Under the pieces are notes generated by a model. It was given only the letters and a program-made list of their open reading frames with translations, searched no databases and was not told where the DNA came from. 34,221 nucleotides of DNA, from assembly GCA_947382875.1 (NCBI GenBank), contig CANDBG010000028.1, positions 1 to 34,221 of the forward strand. The letters run 5' to 3'. Shown piece by piece: positions 1 to 7,108 of this stretch (the stretch's first letter is position 1; every line of letters begins with the position of its first letter). Made by a program: the position numbers and the translations under genes. This DNA comes from an uncultured Oscillibacter sp. GTDB lineage: Bacteria; Bacillota; Clostridia; Oscillospirales; Oscillospiraceae.

Positions 1-731
1 AACACAAGATCGCCGGGCTGAAGCTCGCTGATGCTGTATACCCGCGTGCCCAGGCCGCTCTGCCACTGACTCGTGGCGCTGTGGGGCAGGGAGTAACCGG
101 CCTTCTTGTAGACATACATGGTGAAGCCGGAGCAGTCAAAGCCTTTGGAGGATGCGCCGCCGTACACATAAGGAACGCCCAGATACTGGCTGGCAATGCT
201 TACGATGCCGCTGTTCGCGCCGCTGGATTTGGTGTTCGTCAAGTTCAGGAAATCGCTGCGGACGTAGCCGCTGCCATATGTATCAGAAGTTACGGAGTAC
301 CAGCCGTCGACCAGGCCGGTCACGTCCAGCACATCGCCCTCTTTCAGGGAGGCCAGAACCACACTTTCCGTAGTAGCGCTGTCCCGCAGGTTCACGCTCT
401 GGCAATTCACGCGGCCATAGCTCTTGCACTCGGTACCCTCGTTGATTTGCAGGTAATCGGCGGAAACAAAACCAGTGTTGCCGTTATAGGAAACCGCGTA
501 CCAGCCCTCAGTGGAGTCGTCCAGGACAGCCACCGTCACACCCTTTTCCAGCTGCGTCACCACAGAGGACTCGGTGGTCGGTTCCGACCGCATCCGTAAG
601 CCTGCGCCGGTGGTCACGCCGGTGGAAATGGCAATACCATCCTCCGCTGCGAACGCGGAGATGGACAAGAGCAGCATGGCAATGGTGAAAATCACCACAA
701 ATTTCGCGGTTTTTCCTGTAAAACGTATCAT
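1..731 (-). CDS. SH3-domain NlpC/P60 cell-wall hydrolase, 3' end missing
   Basis: Secreted peptidoglycan endopeptidase of the NlpC/P60 (C40) family, cut off by the window start after 243 codons. A signal peptide covers about residues 1-29 (hydrophobic core, AFA-A cleavage region). Two bacterial SH3 repeats follow at about 38-96 and 106-163 (GLRMRSEPTTESSVV and VNLRDSATTESVVL). The peptidase domain begins near 172. It contains GVPYVYGGASSKGFDCSGF, where Cys200 is the expected nucleophile; the His partner would lie outside the window. The start is set by GGAAAGGATG upstream of the ATG at 731. Only 55 bp separate it from the upstream small gene and no terminator was seen, so the two may be co-transcribed. 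The family cleaves the peptide stem of peptidoglycan outside the membrane; the exact bond is not inferable. Confidence 0.9.
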   Translation of the reverse strand, partial: MIRFTGKTAKFVVIFTIAMLLLSISAFAAEDGIAISTGVTTGAGLRMRSEPTTESSVVTQLEKGVTVAVLDDSTEGWYAVSYNGNTGFVSADYLQINEGTECKSYGRVNCQSVNLRDSATTESVVLASLKEGDVLDVTGLVDGWYSVTSDTYGSGYVRSDFLNLTNTKSSGANSGIVSIASQYLGVPYVYGGASSKGFDCSGFTMYVYKKAGYSLPHSATSQWQSGLGTRVYSISELQPGDLV

Positions 732-786
732 TGGTAAAAACATCCTTTCCAGATCATTTGTGTAAGCGGAGGAGTTGCGGGCCGGT

Positions 787-1092
787 TCAGATTTTACCGG
801 CCAGCGCGCGGTTCAGCCATACCTCGGCGAAATCCATCGCGGCGTAGAGGCTGTCTTTTTCGCTCCGTTTGACGATGCGCTCCCGGGAACGAAGTTCCGG
901 GTCCGTCAGCTGCAATTGAATGGAAACCTTTGTCGCAAGTTCCATATCCTGCACTTTTTTCGTTTCCAGAACCTGCATCATGATGATATATTTCTCTGCC
1001 ATCGTTCCGTAATAAATCAGGCTGCCGGCCCGACGGAGCGGATGGCCTCGATAAACAAGACCTTCGGTTTTAGTGTTTTTGCTTCCAGCCAT
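787..1092 (-). CDS. Small conserved-looking protein of unknown function
   Basis: A 101-residue basic protein that I do not recognise. It has no signal peptide or membrane segment. The N-terminus is polar (MAGSKNTKTEGL), the middle has MAEKYIIMMQVLETKK, and the C-terminus (EKDSLYAAMDFAEVWLNRAL) is probably helical. The ATG at 1092 is preferred over one 13 codons upstream because GGGAGGG lies 7 nt before it. A consensus promoter lies directly upstream, and a palindrome overlaps its -10 box, so the gene is probably regulated. The NlpC/P60 gene follows on the same strand. Confidence 0.7.
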   Translation of the reverse strand: MAGSKNTKTEGLVYRGHPLRRAGSLIYYGTMAEKYIIMMQVLETKKVQDMELATKVSIQLQLTDPELRSRERIVKRSEKDSLYAAMDFAEVWLNRALAGKI

Positions 1093-1112
1093 GAAAACCC
1101 TCCCTTGAAGTT

Positions 1113-1150
1113 TGTAACCAAATTGTAACATCTTTTTAACCTTTTGTCAA
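1113..1150 (-). promoter_or_regulatory. Sigma-A promoter with overlapping palindromic operator
   Basis: On the minus strand, TTGACA (1145-1150), a 17-bp spacer and TACAAT (1122-1127) form a near-perfect promoter for the small gene starting at 1092. The imperfect palindrome TGTTACAATTTGGTTACA (1113-1130) covers the -10 box, as expected for a repressor operator. A similar palindrome stands before the XRE regulator gene (26286-26303). Confidence 0.75.
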
Positions 1151-1228
1151 CAAAATCCACCAGAAAACTTATTGGTTATTTTCACGGAAAAACAGACGCA
1201 TTTTCCTCCACATCTACACAAAATACAC

Positions 1229-1288
1229 AAAAACCGGCAGAAAACCATCCATGCGCCCTCTGGCGCAGGACGGGTTTCCGCCGGTTTT
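1229..1288 (-). terminator. Terminator after ireB
   Basis: On the minus strand, AAAACCGGCGGAAA pairs with TTTCTGCCGGTTTT. An inner hairpin TGCGCC/GGCGCA sits in the loop and a T-rich run follows. It lies just downstream of the IreB stop codon. Confidence 0.75.
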
Positions 1289-1323
1289 GCTTTGAAAAGA
1301 GATACAAAGCTGTAACTATTTTG

Positions 1324-1569
1324 TTACTGGCCCAGATATTTCCGCACCAACACCTGTAACAATTCGTCCCGGTCAATCTTGCGGATCAGGGTCCGGGCGC
1401 TGTTATGGTTTGTAATATAGGTGGGGTCTTCGGACAGGATATAACCGACAATCTGGTTGATCGGGTTATAGCCCTTTTCCTCCAAGGCCCGATAGACGGT
1501 GGAGAGAATCTGGTGAATCTCCGCATCCTTTTCCATTGCGAGACTGAATTTCCTGGTGAAATCGTCCAT
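1324..1569 (-). CDS. ireB: IreB family regulatory phosphoprotein (UPF0297)
   Basis: An 81-residue protein matching the UPF0297/YrzL/IreB family at full length. The family signature [20 protein letters not shown] is present, followed by the C-terminal [21 protein letters not shown]. In Enterococcus, IreB is a substrate of the PASTA-domain Ser/Thr kinase IreK and its phosphatase, and it affects cell-wall antibiotic tolerance; it acts in the cytoplasm. The start at 1569 is supported by AAGGAAGGTGG. It has its own promoter and terminator, so it is a single-gene unit here. In many Firmicutes it sits next to ruvX and alaS; here its upstream neighbour is pheT. Confidence 0.93.
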   Translation of the reverse strand: MDDFTRKFSLAMEKDAEIHQILSTVYRALEEKGYNPINQIVGYILSEDPTYITNHNSARTLIRKIDRDELLQVLVRKYLGQ

Positions 1570-1603
1570 CCGAACACCACCTTCCTTTCGCTTTCTACGG
1601 TCT

Positions 1604-1632
1604 AGTATACTCGATTTTTGCCGGACTGTAAA
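1604..1632 (-). promoter_or_regulatory. Promoter of ireB
   Basis: Minus strand TTTACA (1627-1632), 17-bp spacer, TATACT (1604-1609), about 35 bp upstream of the ireB start codon. Confidence 0.75.
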
Positions 1633-1673
1633 GAGCTAAACGCGGATTTTTATGAAAGATTTATACTTTCCGC

Positions 1674-4397
1674 TTACCGCAGCGTCACGCCATGCGCGGA
1701 TTTCAGCAGTTCCAGAATGCCTTGTACGTCCTCGTCGGCCTCCTGGGCGGTGAGGCTGCGGTCATCGGCCCGGAGCTCCAGGCGGAACGCGACGCTCTTT
1801 TTGTCCTCCGGAATGCCCTGGCCGGTGTAGACGTCGAACAGCTCCACTTTTTTCAGCAGGCCCTTCGCGCCGCGGCGGATGCATTCTTCCAGATAACCGA
1901 CCGACAGGTTCTTCCGGCACACCAGGGCGATGTCACGCGTCACCGCCGGGAAACGGGGCAGGGGCTGATAGACCGGCGTGCCGTCCATGTAGGCAAGCAG
2001 CTCATCGAAATACAGCTCGGCGGCGTAAAGCTCGCAGCCGACGCCGTAGTTCTCCGCCACCTTCGGGTGAATCTGGCCCATGCCGCCCAAGAGTTCGTCG
2101 CCGCTGTAAATGCGGGCGAAGCGTCCGGGATGGTAAGAGCAGTCGGGGATTTCCGGCCCGAAGTTTACATCCTTTATGCGCAGGCCCGTCAGCACCGCTT
2201 CGACGGCTCCTTTCAGGTCGTAGAAGTCCATTTCGCCGTATGCGCCTAGCGTCAGCACCTTGGGCTCGTTCGCCATGCCGGAACCGTCCTTTTTGGCCAG
2301 ATAGACCCGGCCAAGCTCATACAGCCGAACGGCTTTGTTCCGGTAGCGGTAATTCCGCGCCAGGATTTCCAGCATGGAGGGCAGCGTGGTTGTACGCATG
2401 ATGGACGTGTCTTCGCCCAGCGGGTTCAGAATCCGCATGGAATCCCGGTAGGGAGAATCCGCCGGAAGATTGATTTTATCATAGTAGGTCGGGCTGATGA
2501 ACGAATACGTGATAATCTCGCTGTAACCGGCGGCGCGGCACAGCTCCCCCGCCTTGTTTTCCGCTTTCTGAACCGGCGTCCAGCCGCCCCGCACCGTGTC
2601 GCCCCGCATGAGGGTATCCGGAATGTTGTTGTAGCCGTGGAACCGCGCCACTTCTTCCGCCAGGTCGGCCATACCCTCCACGTCGCCGCGCCAGGACGGC
2701 ACCTGAATCATGCCGCGCTCCTTTGTGGTTGTGAAGCCCACCTTTTGCAGAATGGTATACATCTCGTTTTCCGAAACGTTGGTGCCCAGAAGCGCGTTGA
2801 TTTTCTCCGGTTCCACTTTCAGCGTCCGGGTCTCCGGGACGTAATTCAAAATATCGATCACGCCGTCGACGACTTCGCCGGCCCCCAGTTCCTCCACCAG
2901 CTCGCAGGCCCGGTTGACGGCCGGTAAGGTGTTCAGAATGTCCAGGCCCTTTTCGAATTTGGCAGATGCCTCCGTCCGCATTCCCAGAGCCAGGGCTGTT
3001 TTACGGATGCACGCGCCGTCGAAGTTGGCGGACTCGAAGACCACATCGACGGTATCCTCTACGATTTCGCTGTTCTGTCCGCCCATAATGCCCGCCAAGC
3101 CTACGGCGCGGGTGTCGTCGGCAATGACCAGCATGTTTTCCGTCAGCCTGCGGACGATTCCATCCAGCGTGGTGATTTCCTCGCCGGTCCGGGCGCGGCG
3201 CACGATGATCTTTCCGCCCTGCACATAGCGGTAATCAAAGGCGTGCATCGGCTGGCCGTATTCCAGCATGACGTAGTTCGTAATATCGACAATATTGTTG
3301 ATTGGCCGTACGCCCATGTTCCGCAGCCGTTCCCGCATCCACGCCGGAGACGGCGCAATTTTTACGTTCCGTACCATGCGCGCCGTGTAGCGGGGACACA
3401 GGTCCGGGTCGGGCGTCTCTGCATCCAAAAGCTCCGGGAGCGTCCGGGCAAGGGGATTGTCCGCGTCCTCCGGGCAGCCTTTCACGACTGGCTCGTGCAG
3501 CTTGAGAGGCTTGTCGAACGTCGCCGCCGCTTCCCGCGCCAGACCGATTACCGACAGGCAGTCAGGCCGGTTGGGAGTGATTTCAAACTCAACGACGTGA
3601 TCATCCGCGCCGATAACAGGCCGGATATCGTCGCCAGGCTTGCAGTTTTCATGCAGGACGAAAATACCGTCGTCGATGCAGTGAGGGAACTCTTTCTGGT
3701 CCGCGTGGAGGTCCGCCAGGGTGCAGATGCTCTGGGATTTGGTGTTGTAGGCCACCAGATCCCCCTTATGAATGTTCTGAATCCGGACATTGTGGACGTT
3801 TCCCGTCCCCTCGCCCCAGTTCAGGCAGAACGTCCAACAGCCTCCGCCGTTGTTCATGATTTGAAGGACCTCCGCGGCCACCACCGGCCCGAAAATCTTG
3901 TGTCCGGGCTGTACGTCCGCCGGGATCGACGGCTTTTCCGGGTTCAACGGTTTGTAATCGTTCAGCAGCGCGGCGGCGGTGATGACCCCATACGGATAAT
4001 CATGTTCCGCTGTGAGGTTCAGCTCTTTCAGGGAACACATCATGCCGTCGGAGAGAACGCCGCGCAGCTTGCCGCTGTGAATTTCCTTGCCGCCGGGCAA
4101 TACCGCGCCGTCCCGGGCAACCGGAACCAAATCGCCTTCATGGATATTCCATGCGCCGGTGACAATCTGTACTGGCTCTTTCTCCCCTACATCTAATTGA
4201 CAAATCCACATATGGTCCGAATCCGGATGCCGCTCCATGGACTTGACACGGCCCACGACCACCTTTTGTATTTCTTTTCCCAGGTCCTCCGTGACCTCCA
4301 CCTTGGAACCCGAAAGCGTCATGGCTTCCGCGAAAGCCCGGTCGTCGATGGTCCTTGTATCTGTGAATTCCTGTAACCATTTACGGGATAACTTCAT
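1674..4397 (-). CDS. pheT: Phenylalanyl-tRNA synthetase beta subunit, with insertion
   Basis: Beta subunit of the alpha2-beta2 PheRS that charges tRNA-Phe in the cytoplasm. The N-terminal tRNA-binding (EMAP/OB-like) domain spans about residues 40-128 (VGRVKSMERHPDSDHMWICQ). The B3/B4 editing region includes FEITPNRPDCLSVIGLAREA and NIVDITNYVMLEYGQPMHAFD. B5 lies around 520-600, the catalytic-like core follows, and the C-terminal anticodon-binding FDX-ACB domain includes LPRFPAVTRDIALVC. At 907 residues it is about 100 longer than usual. The extra stretch is at about residues 129-242, between MMCSLKELNL and DDGIFVLHE, inside the tRNA-binding domain. GAGGAGT precedes the ATG. It is the last gene of the T-box operon, separated from pheS by an Imm51-like gene. 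Confidence 0.97.
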   Translation of the reverse strand: MKLSRKWLQEFTDTRTIDDRAFAEAMTLSGSKVEVTEDLGKEIQKVVVGRVKSMERHPDSDHMWICQLDVGEKEPVQIVTGAWNIHEGDLVPVARDGAVLPGGKEIHSGKLRGVLSDGMMCSLKELNLTAEHDYPYGVITAAALLNDYKPLNPEKPSIPADVQPGHKIFGPVVAAEVLQIMNNGGGCWTFCLNWGEGTGNVHNVRIQNIHKGDLVAYNTKSQSICTLADLHADQKEFPHCIDDGIFVLHENCKPGDDIRPVIGADDHVVEFEITPNRPDCLSVIGLAREAAATFDKPLKLHEPVVKGCPEDADNPLARTLPELLDAETPDPDLCPRYTARMVRNVKIAPSPAWMRERLRNMGVRPINNIVDITNYVMLEYGQPMHAFDYRYVQGGKIIVRRARTGEEITTLDGIVRRLTENMLVIADDTRAVGLAGIMGGQNSEIVEDTVDVVFESANFDGACIRKTALALGMRTEASAKFEKGLDILNTLPAVNRACELVEELGAGEVVDGVIDILNYVPETRTLKVEPEKINALLGTNVSENEMYTILQKVGFTTTKERGMIQVPSWRGDVEGMADLAEEVARFHGYNNIPDTLMRGDTVRGGWTPVQKAENKAGELCRAAGYSEIITYSFISPTYYDKINLPADSPYRDSMRILNPLGEDTSIMRTTTLPSMLEILARNYRYRNKAVRLYELGRVYLAKKDGSGMANEPKVLTLGAYGEMDFYDLKGAVEAVLTGLRIKDVNFGPEIPDCSYHPGRFARIYSGDELLGGMGQIHPKVAENYGVGCELYAAELYFDELLAYMDGTPVYQPLPRFPAVTRDIALVCRKNLSVGYLEECIRRGAKGLLKKVELFDVYTGQGIPEDKKSVAFRLELRADDRSLTAQEADEDVQGILELLKSAHGVTLR

Positions 4398-4431
4398 CTT
4401 GCAAACTCCTCTTTTCTACGAAAGTCATATA

Positions 4432-4791
4432 TCAATCCCAGGCGATTTCCCCGCCTTCTTCGCGGACAATTCGGCAGAGTTCTTCTGCATTCCCGGTCAG
4501 GTCCCGGATGATCTTCTCGAAACGCGCTGCCCGGGCTTCGTTTTCCGGACTCATCGTCCAATAGGCCACGTACATCCCCGCTTCCGGGTCGGTTTTCATG
4601 CCCGTCAGGATATCCGGGTCATGCTTTGCGAGGTAGTAAGCGAAAAACGCCTCCCAGTTGTAGCCGTTCATATAGGCGTCCGGACAGGCTTCCTCCATTT
4701 TCTGGCCGATGGAGAAAAGCGGTTCGTCCTCGGCGCCGAGGCACACCTCCACATAATTTTCCAGCTTGAGAATCTTTACAAAATCGGACAT
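4432..4791 (-). CDS. Imm51-like immunity-family protein between pheS and pheT
   Basis: A 119-residue acidic cytoplasmic protein. The pattern GYNWEAFFAYYLAKHDPDIL followed by DPEAGMYVAYW resembles the Imm51 family, predicted from comparative genomics to include antitoxins of polymorphic toxins; this assignment is from memory of the family pattern. No toxin gene is nearby. It has a good ribosome site (GGAGGAAAC) and sits tightly between pheS (15 bp) and pheT (34 bp), so it is translated from the same T-box-controlled messenger. Because of that position, a housekeeping role linked to PheRS is as plausible as an immunity role. No catalytic residues are evident. Confidence 0.65.
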   Translation of the reverse strand: MSDFVKILKLENYVEVCLGAEDEPLFSIGQKMEEACPDAYMNGYNWEAFFAYYLAKHDPDILTGMKTDPEAGMYVAYWTMSPENEARAARFEKIIRDLTGNAEELCRIVREEGGEIAWD

Positions 4792-4806
4792 ACGGCGGTT
4801 TCCTCC

Positions 4807-5832
4807 TTAAAATTGTTCCAGGAATCGAATGTCATTCTCAAAAATCAGACGCATATCGCTGATTTTATACTGTCCCAACGCCAGACGGTCCAGGCCGAAG
4901 CCAAAGGCAAAACCGGAATATTCCTCCGGGTCGACGCCGCAGTTCCGCAGCACCTTCGGATGCACCATACCAGCGCCCAGCAGTTCAATCCAGCCCTCGC
5001 CCTTGCAGGTGGAACAGCCCGTGCCGCCGCATTTGTGACACTGAATGTCCATTTCACAGCTCGGCTCCGTGAAGGGGAAATGGTGCGGACGGAAACGGGT
5101 CTGCGTATCGGGACCGTAGATTTCACGAATGATGGTGTTCAGCGTGCCTTTCAGGTCCGCCATGGTGATGCCTTTGTCGACTACAAGCCCCTCCACCTGA
5201 TGGAACATCGGGGAGTGGGTGGCGTCCACCTCGTCCTTGCGGTACACCCGGCCCGGAGAGATCATGCGAATCGGAACGCCGTGGGTCTCCATGGCCCGGA
5301 TTTGCACCGGCGAGGTCTGGGACCGCAGCAGAACGGACGAATCTTCCGTCAGATAAAAAGTATCGGTCCAGTCGCGGGAGGGGTGATTTTCGGGGGCGTT
5401 GAGCTTCGTGAAGTTGTATTCGGCCTGCTCAATCTCCGGACCATCGAAGATTTCAAAGCCCATGCCGATGAAAATTTCCTTGATATCATCCAGCACAGCG
5501 TACATTGGGTGTTTGTGTCCCTGGGCCGCTTTTCTGCCCGGAATCGTTACGTCCAGCGTCTCCGCTTCCAGACGCGCCGCCAACGCCCGCTCCGACACCA
5601 CCGCCGCTTGGGCCTCGATGGCCTTTTCCACGCTGGCCCGGACTTCGTTCGCCAGCTGTCCGATCACGGGCCGCAGCTCCGCCGACAAACCGCCCATCTG
5701 TTTCAATACGGCAGTCAGCTCGCCCTTTTTGCCCAGGTATTTGACCCGCAGGCTTTCCAAATGCGCTGCGTCCACCGCGCCGCCGATGGACTCCAAGGCC
5801 CCTTTGCGAATGGCTTCCAATTGCTCTTTCAT
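4807..5832 (-). CDS. pheS: Phenylalanyl-tRNA synthetase alpha subunit
   Basis: Catalytic alpha subunit of PheRS, 341 residues, normal length. An N-terminal coiled-coil tRNA-binding arm (about 1-80) is followed by the class II aminoacyl-tRNA synthetase core. Motif 2 is GRVYRKDEVDATHSPMFHQ and motif 3 is FAFGFGLDRLAL near the C-terminus. The Cys-rich stretch CHKCGGTGCSTC, common in Firmicute PheS, is present. The start at 5832 is supported by AAGGAGT. It lies 59 bp after the Nudix gene and 15 bp before the Imm51-like gene in the T-box operon. Confidence 0.97.
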   Translation of the reverse strand: MKEQLEAIRKGALESIGGAVDAAHLESLRVKYLGKKGELTAVLKQMGGLSAELRPVIGQLANEVRASVEKAIEAQAAVVSERALAARLEAETLDVTIPGRKAAQGHKHPMYAVLDDIKEIFIGMGFEIFDGPEIEQAEYNFTKLNAPENHPSRDWTDTFYLTEDSSVLLRSQTSPVQIRAMETHGVPIRMISPGRVYRKDEVDATHSPMFHQVEGLVVDKGITMADLKGTLNTIIREIYGPDTQTRFRPHHFPFTEPSCEMDIQCHKCGGTGCSTCKGEGWIELLGAGMVHPKVLRNCGVDPEEYSGFAFGFGLDRLALGQYKISDMRLIFENDIRFLEQF

Positions 5833-5891
5833 CTGCTTAACTCCTTTTCATTTGGATATCTTTTGCGCCCTTTTGCACCTTGCGTTGGGTG

Positions 5892-6521
5892 TCAGTCGAA
5901 CCAGGTTTCCCAGTGTTCGGCTTTCTCCGCCGCAAAACACATCGCGATTTGTTCCCGGGTGTTTTTCTCCTCCGCCAGCTCGGGAAGTTCTTCCAGAGCA
6001 AAATACCGGCTCTCCGTGGTTTCCGTGTTGGGCTGGAAGCGTCCGCCTTCTGCAGTGCATCGCACGAAAATTTTGCAGACCTTCCAGGGGTATATTGGAC
6101 GATTATGCTTCTCCCGGTCCTGGACCGCTATGACGAAATCGGCGGCTGCTTCCAGCCCCGCCTCCTCCCGGACTTCTTTTATGGTGTTCTCCTTCACCGA
6201 CCGGTTGACCTCCACCCAGCCGCCCGGCAAGGACCATTTTCCGCTGCGCTCCCGCACCAGAAGGATTTTTCCATCCCGGAAGATGGCGGCGCGGGTGTCG
6301 AGCTTTGGGGTTTGATAGCCGGTTTCACTGCAAAAGAGTTCCCGTACTTTTTCAACCGGAAACTCGGACTGATTCGCCAGCATCTCCGCGGAAATCTCCC
6401 GCAGACGTTCGTAACGTTCCTTGTCAAAGGGGTCCTTCGCATAGTACAGACCCGCCTGGGCCATGCTTTGCAGCTCTACCGCCCATTGCAGCCATTTTGC
6501 ATTCTGTTCCAATTGCTCCAT
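5892..6521 (-). CDS. Nudix hydrolase with N-terminal helical domain, first gene of the pheST operon
   Basis: A 209-residue Nudix protein. Residues 1 to about 60 (LQWAVELQSMAQAGLYYAKD) resemble the NUDIX_N domain seen in YjhB-like ADP-ribose or nucleotide pyrophosphatases; the Nudix fold follows from about 70. The Nudix box reads GWVEVNRSVKENTIKEVREE. The EVREE metal-binding core is intact, but the usual Glu of G-x5-E is Arg and the usual Arg before it is Lys, so the substrate may be atypical. The ATG at 6521 follows AAAAGGAGG and is only about 24 bp after the T-box terminator, so attenuation acts on this gene first. Members hydrolyse nucleoside diphosphates linked to another moiety. Because PheRS can form Ap4A as a side product, dinucleotide clean-up is a possible role, but that is inference. 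Confidence 0.87.
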   Translation of the reverse strand: MEQLEQNAKWLQWAVELQSMAQAGLYYAKDPFDKERYERLREISAEMLANQSEFPVEKVRELFCSETGYQTPKLDTRAAIFRDGKILLVRERSGKWSLPGGWVEVNRSVKENTIKEVREEAGLEAAADFVIAVQDREKHNRPIYPWKVCKIFVRCTAEGGRFQPNTETTESRYFALEELPELAEEKNTREQIAMCFAAEKAEHWETWFD

Positions 6522-6534
6522 GTTCCGCCTCCTT

Positions 6535-6783
6535 TTCTGCGAAAAAGAAAAACCCTTCGTCCCATGCGACGGGACGAAAGGCAAACCTTCCGCGGTACCA
6601 CCCAAATTCGCGCCCCTGCTTTGGACGCGCACTCTTTACCCGGATAACGGCGGGTCTCCGGTCATGTCTCCATGACGGCTCCCGGGCGAACCAAACGACA
6701 CGCCGCGGACAGGCTTTCAGCCGGTGGCCTGTCCTCTCTTGGCGGCGCAAACACGTTATTTTCCCGTTCATCGCTGCTTTCAG
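6535..6783 (-). ncRNA. T-box leader, phenylalanine (UUC) specifier
   Basis: A tRNA-sensing leader for the Nudix-pheS-Imm51-pheT operon. The minus strand shows the conserved stem I start GCAGCGATGAACGGGAAAAT, an AGAGAGG segment, and the apical GGCTGAAAGCC region. A TTC triplet in the specifier position (6688-6690) fits phenylalanine. The T-box sequence TGGGTGGTACCGCGG is at 6590-6604; its UGGU can pair with the ACCA end of an uncharged tRNA whose discriminator is A. The intrinsic terminator (6545-6581) comprises CCTTTCGTCCC / GGGACGAAGGG and a T-rich run. Uncharged tRNA-Phe should favour the antiterminator and allow transcription. The specifier call was made by eye. Confidence 0.93.
6545..6581 (-). 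terminator. T-box attenuator terminator
   Basis: Minus strand hairpin CCTTTCGTCCC-GTCGCAT-GGGACGAAGGG followed by TTTTTCTTTTT. It is mutually exclusive with the antiterminator formed by the T-box sequence just upstream. Confidence 0.9.
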
Positions 6784-6789
6784 CTTCTA

Positions 6790-6818
6790 TTTATAACACA
6801 CCTCCCGCCGGATTGCAA
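6790..6818 (-). promoter_or_regulatory. Promoter of the T-box operon
   Basis: Minus strand TTGCAA (6813-6818), 17-bp spacer, TATAAA (6790-6795). This places transcription start near 6783, directly before stem I of the T-box. Confidence 0.75.
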
Positions 6819-6898
6819 GAGGGAATTCCATTTGAAACGTCCGCCCCCGCACACGGAGGCGGAAACGCCCCCTCCTTGGTGACATTGGCTTTCACAGG

Positions 6899-6924
6899 AA
6901 AAGGGCGGACACATGTCCGCCCTT
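6899..6924. repeat. Palindromic hairpin, repeat copy 1; possible terminator of the ABC operon
   Basis: AAGGGCGGAC-ACAT-GTCCGCCCTT is a perfect inverted repeat. On the minus strand it is followed by TTTTCC, so it may terminate the ABC transporter messenger that ends at 7075. Its sequence belongs to the hairpin family seen at 12554, 14669 and 30118. Confidence 0.7.
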
Positions 6925-6955
6925 ACGGCCGCCCGTTTCAGAAGTGCCGGGCGTT

Positions 6956-6984
6956 TTGAACTGCAAAACGGCCTATGGTAAAAT
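6956..6984 (+). promoter_or_regulatory. Plus-strand promoter with no recognised downstream gene
   Basis: TTGAAC (6956-6961), 17-bp spacer, TAAAAT (6979-6984). It is followed by a ribosome site (AAAGGGGG) and an ATG at 7007, yet only a 33-codon ORF follows before reading into the antisense of the ABC lipoprotein gene. Confidence 0.6.
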
Positions 6985-7006
6985 CGGCGCAAAGGGGGAA
7001 TGCCTT

Positions 7007-7108
7007 ATGAATCCGCTGCGGAATTATTTGTTGAATTTTGGACGGATAACCGTACAAGCCAGGCGGAAACAGCGTTATTTTATTTTCAGAGTGAACCAGG
7101 TGTCGTAG
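7007..7108 (+). CDS. 33-codon ORF with promoter and ribosome site; gene remnant or small protein
   Basis: It encodes MNPLRNYLLNFGRITVQARR followed by KQRYFIFRVNQVS and a TAG. AAAGGGGGAATGCCTT stands before the ATG and a good promoter 23 bp earlier. The last third overlaps, antisense, the 3' end of the ABC lipoprotein gene. I do not recognise the peptide. It may be the leftover start of a gene whose remainder was lost, or a genuine small basic protein. Confidence 0.35.
   Translation: MNPLRNYLLNFGRITVQARRKQRYFIFRVNQVS

Noticed and set aside
1311-1327. GTAAC-TATTTT-GTTAC palindrome as a third XRE operator
   Set aside because: It overlaps the ireB stop codon, has a different spacer, and is not near a promoter; chance is likely.
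4432-4791. Imm51-like gene as part of a polymorphic toxin locus
   Set aside because: No toxin, secretion or other immunity gene is adjacent, and it is embedded in the pheST operon, so a toxin-immunity reading is not supported here.
4237-6315. Long open plus-strand frame of 692 codons
   Set aside because: It lies antisense to pheT, the Imm51-like gene, pheS and the Nudix gene, all firmly identified with ribosome sites. Its translation is low-complexity His/Arg/Val-rich and matches nothing.
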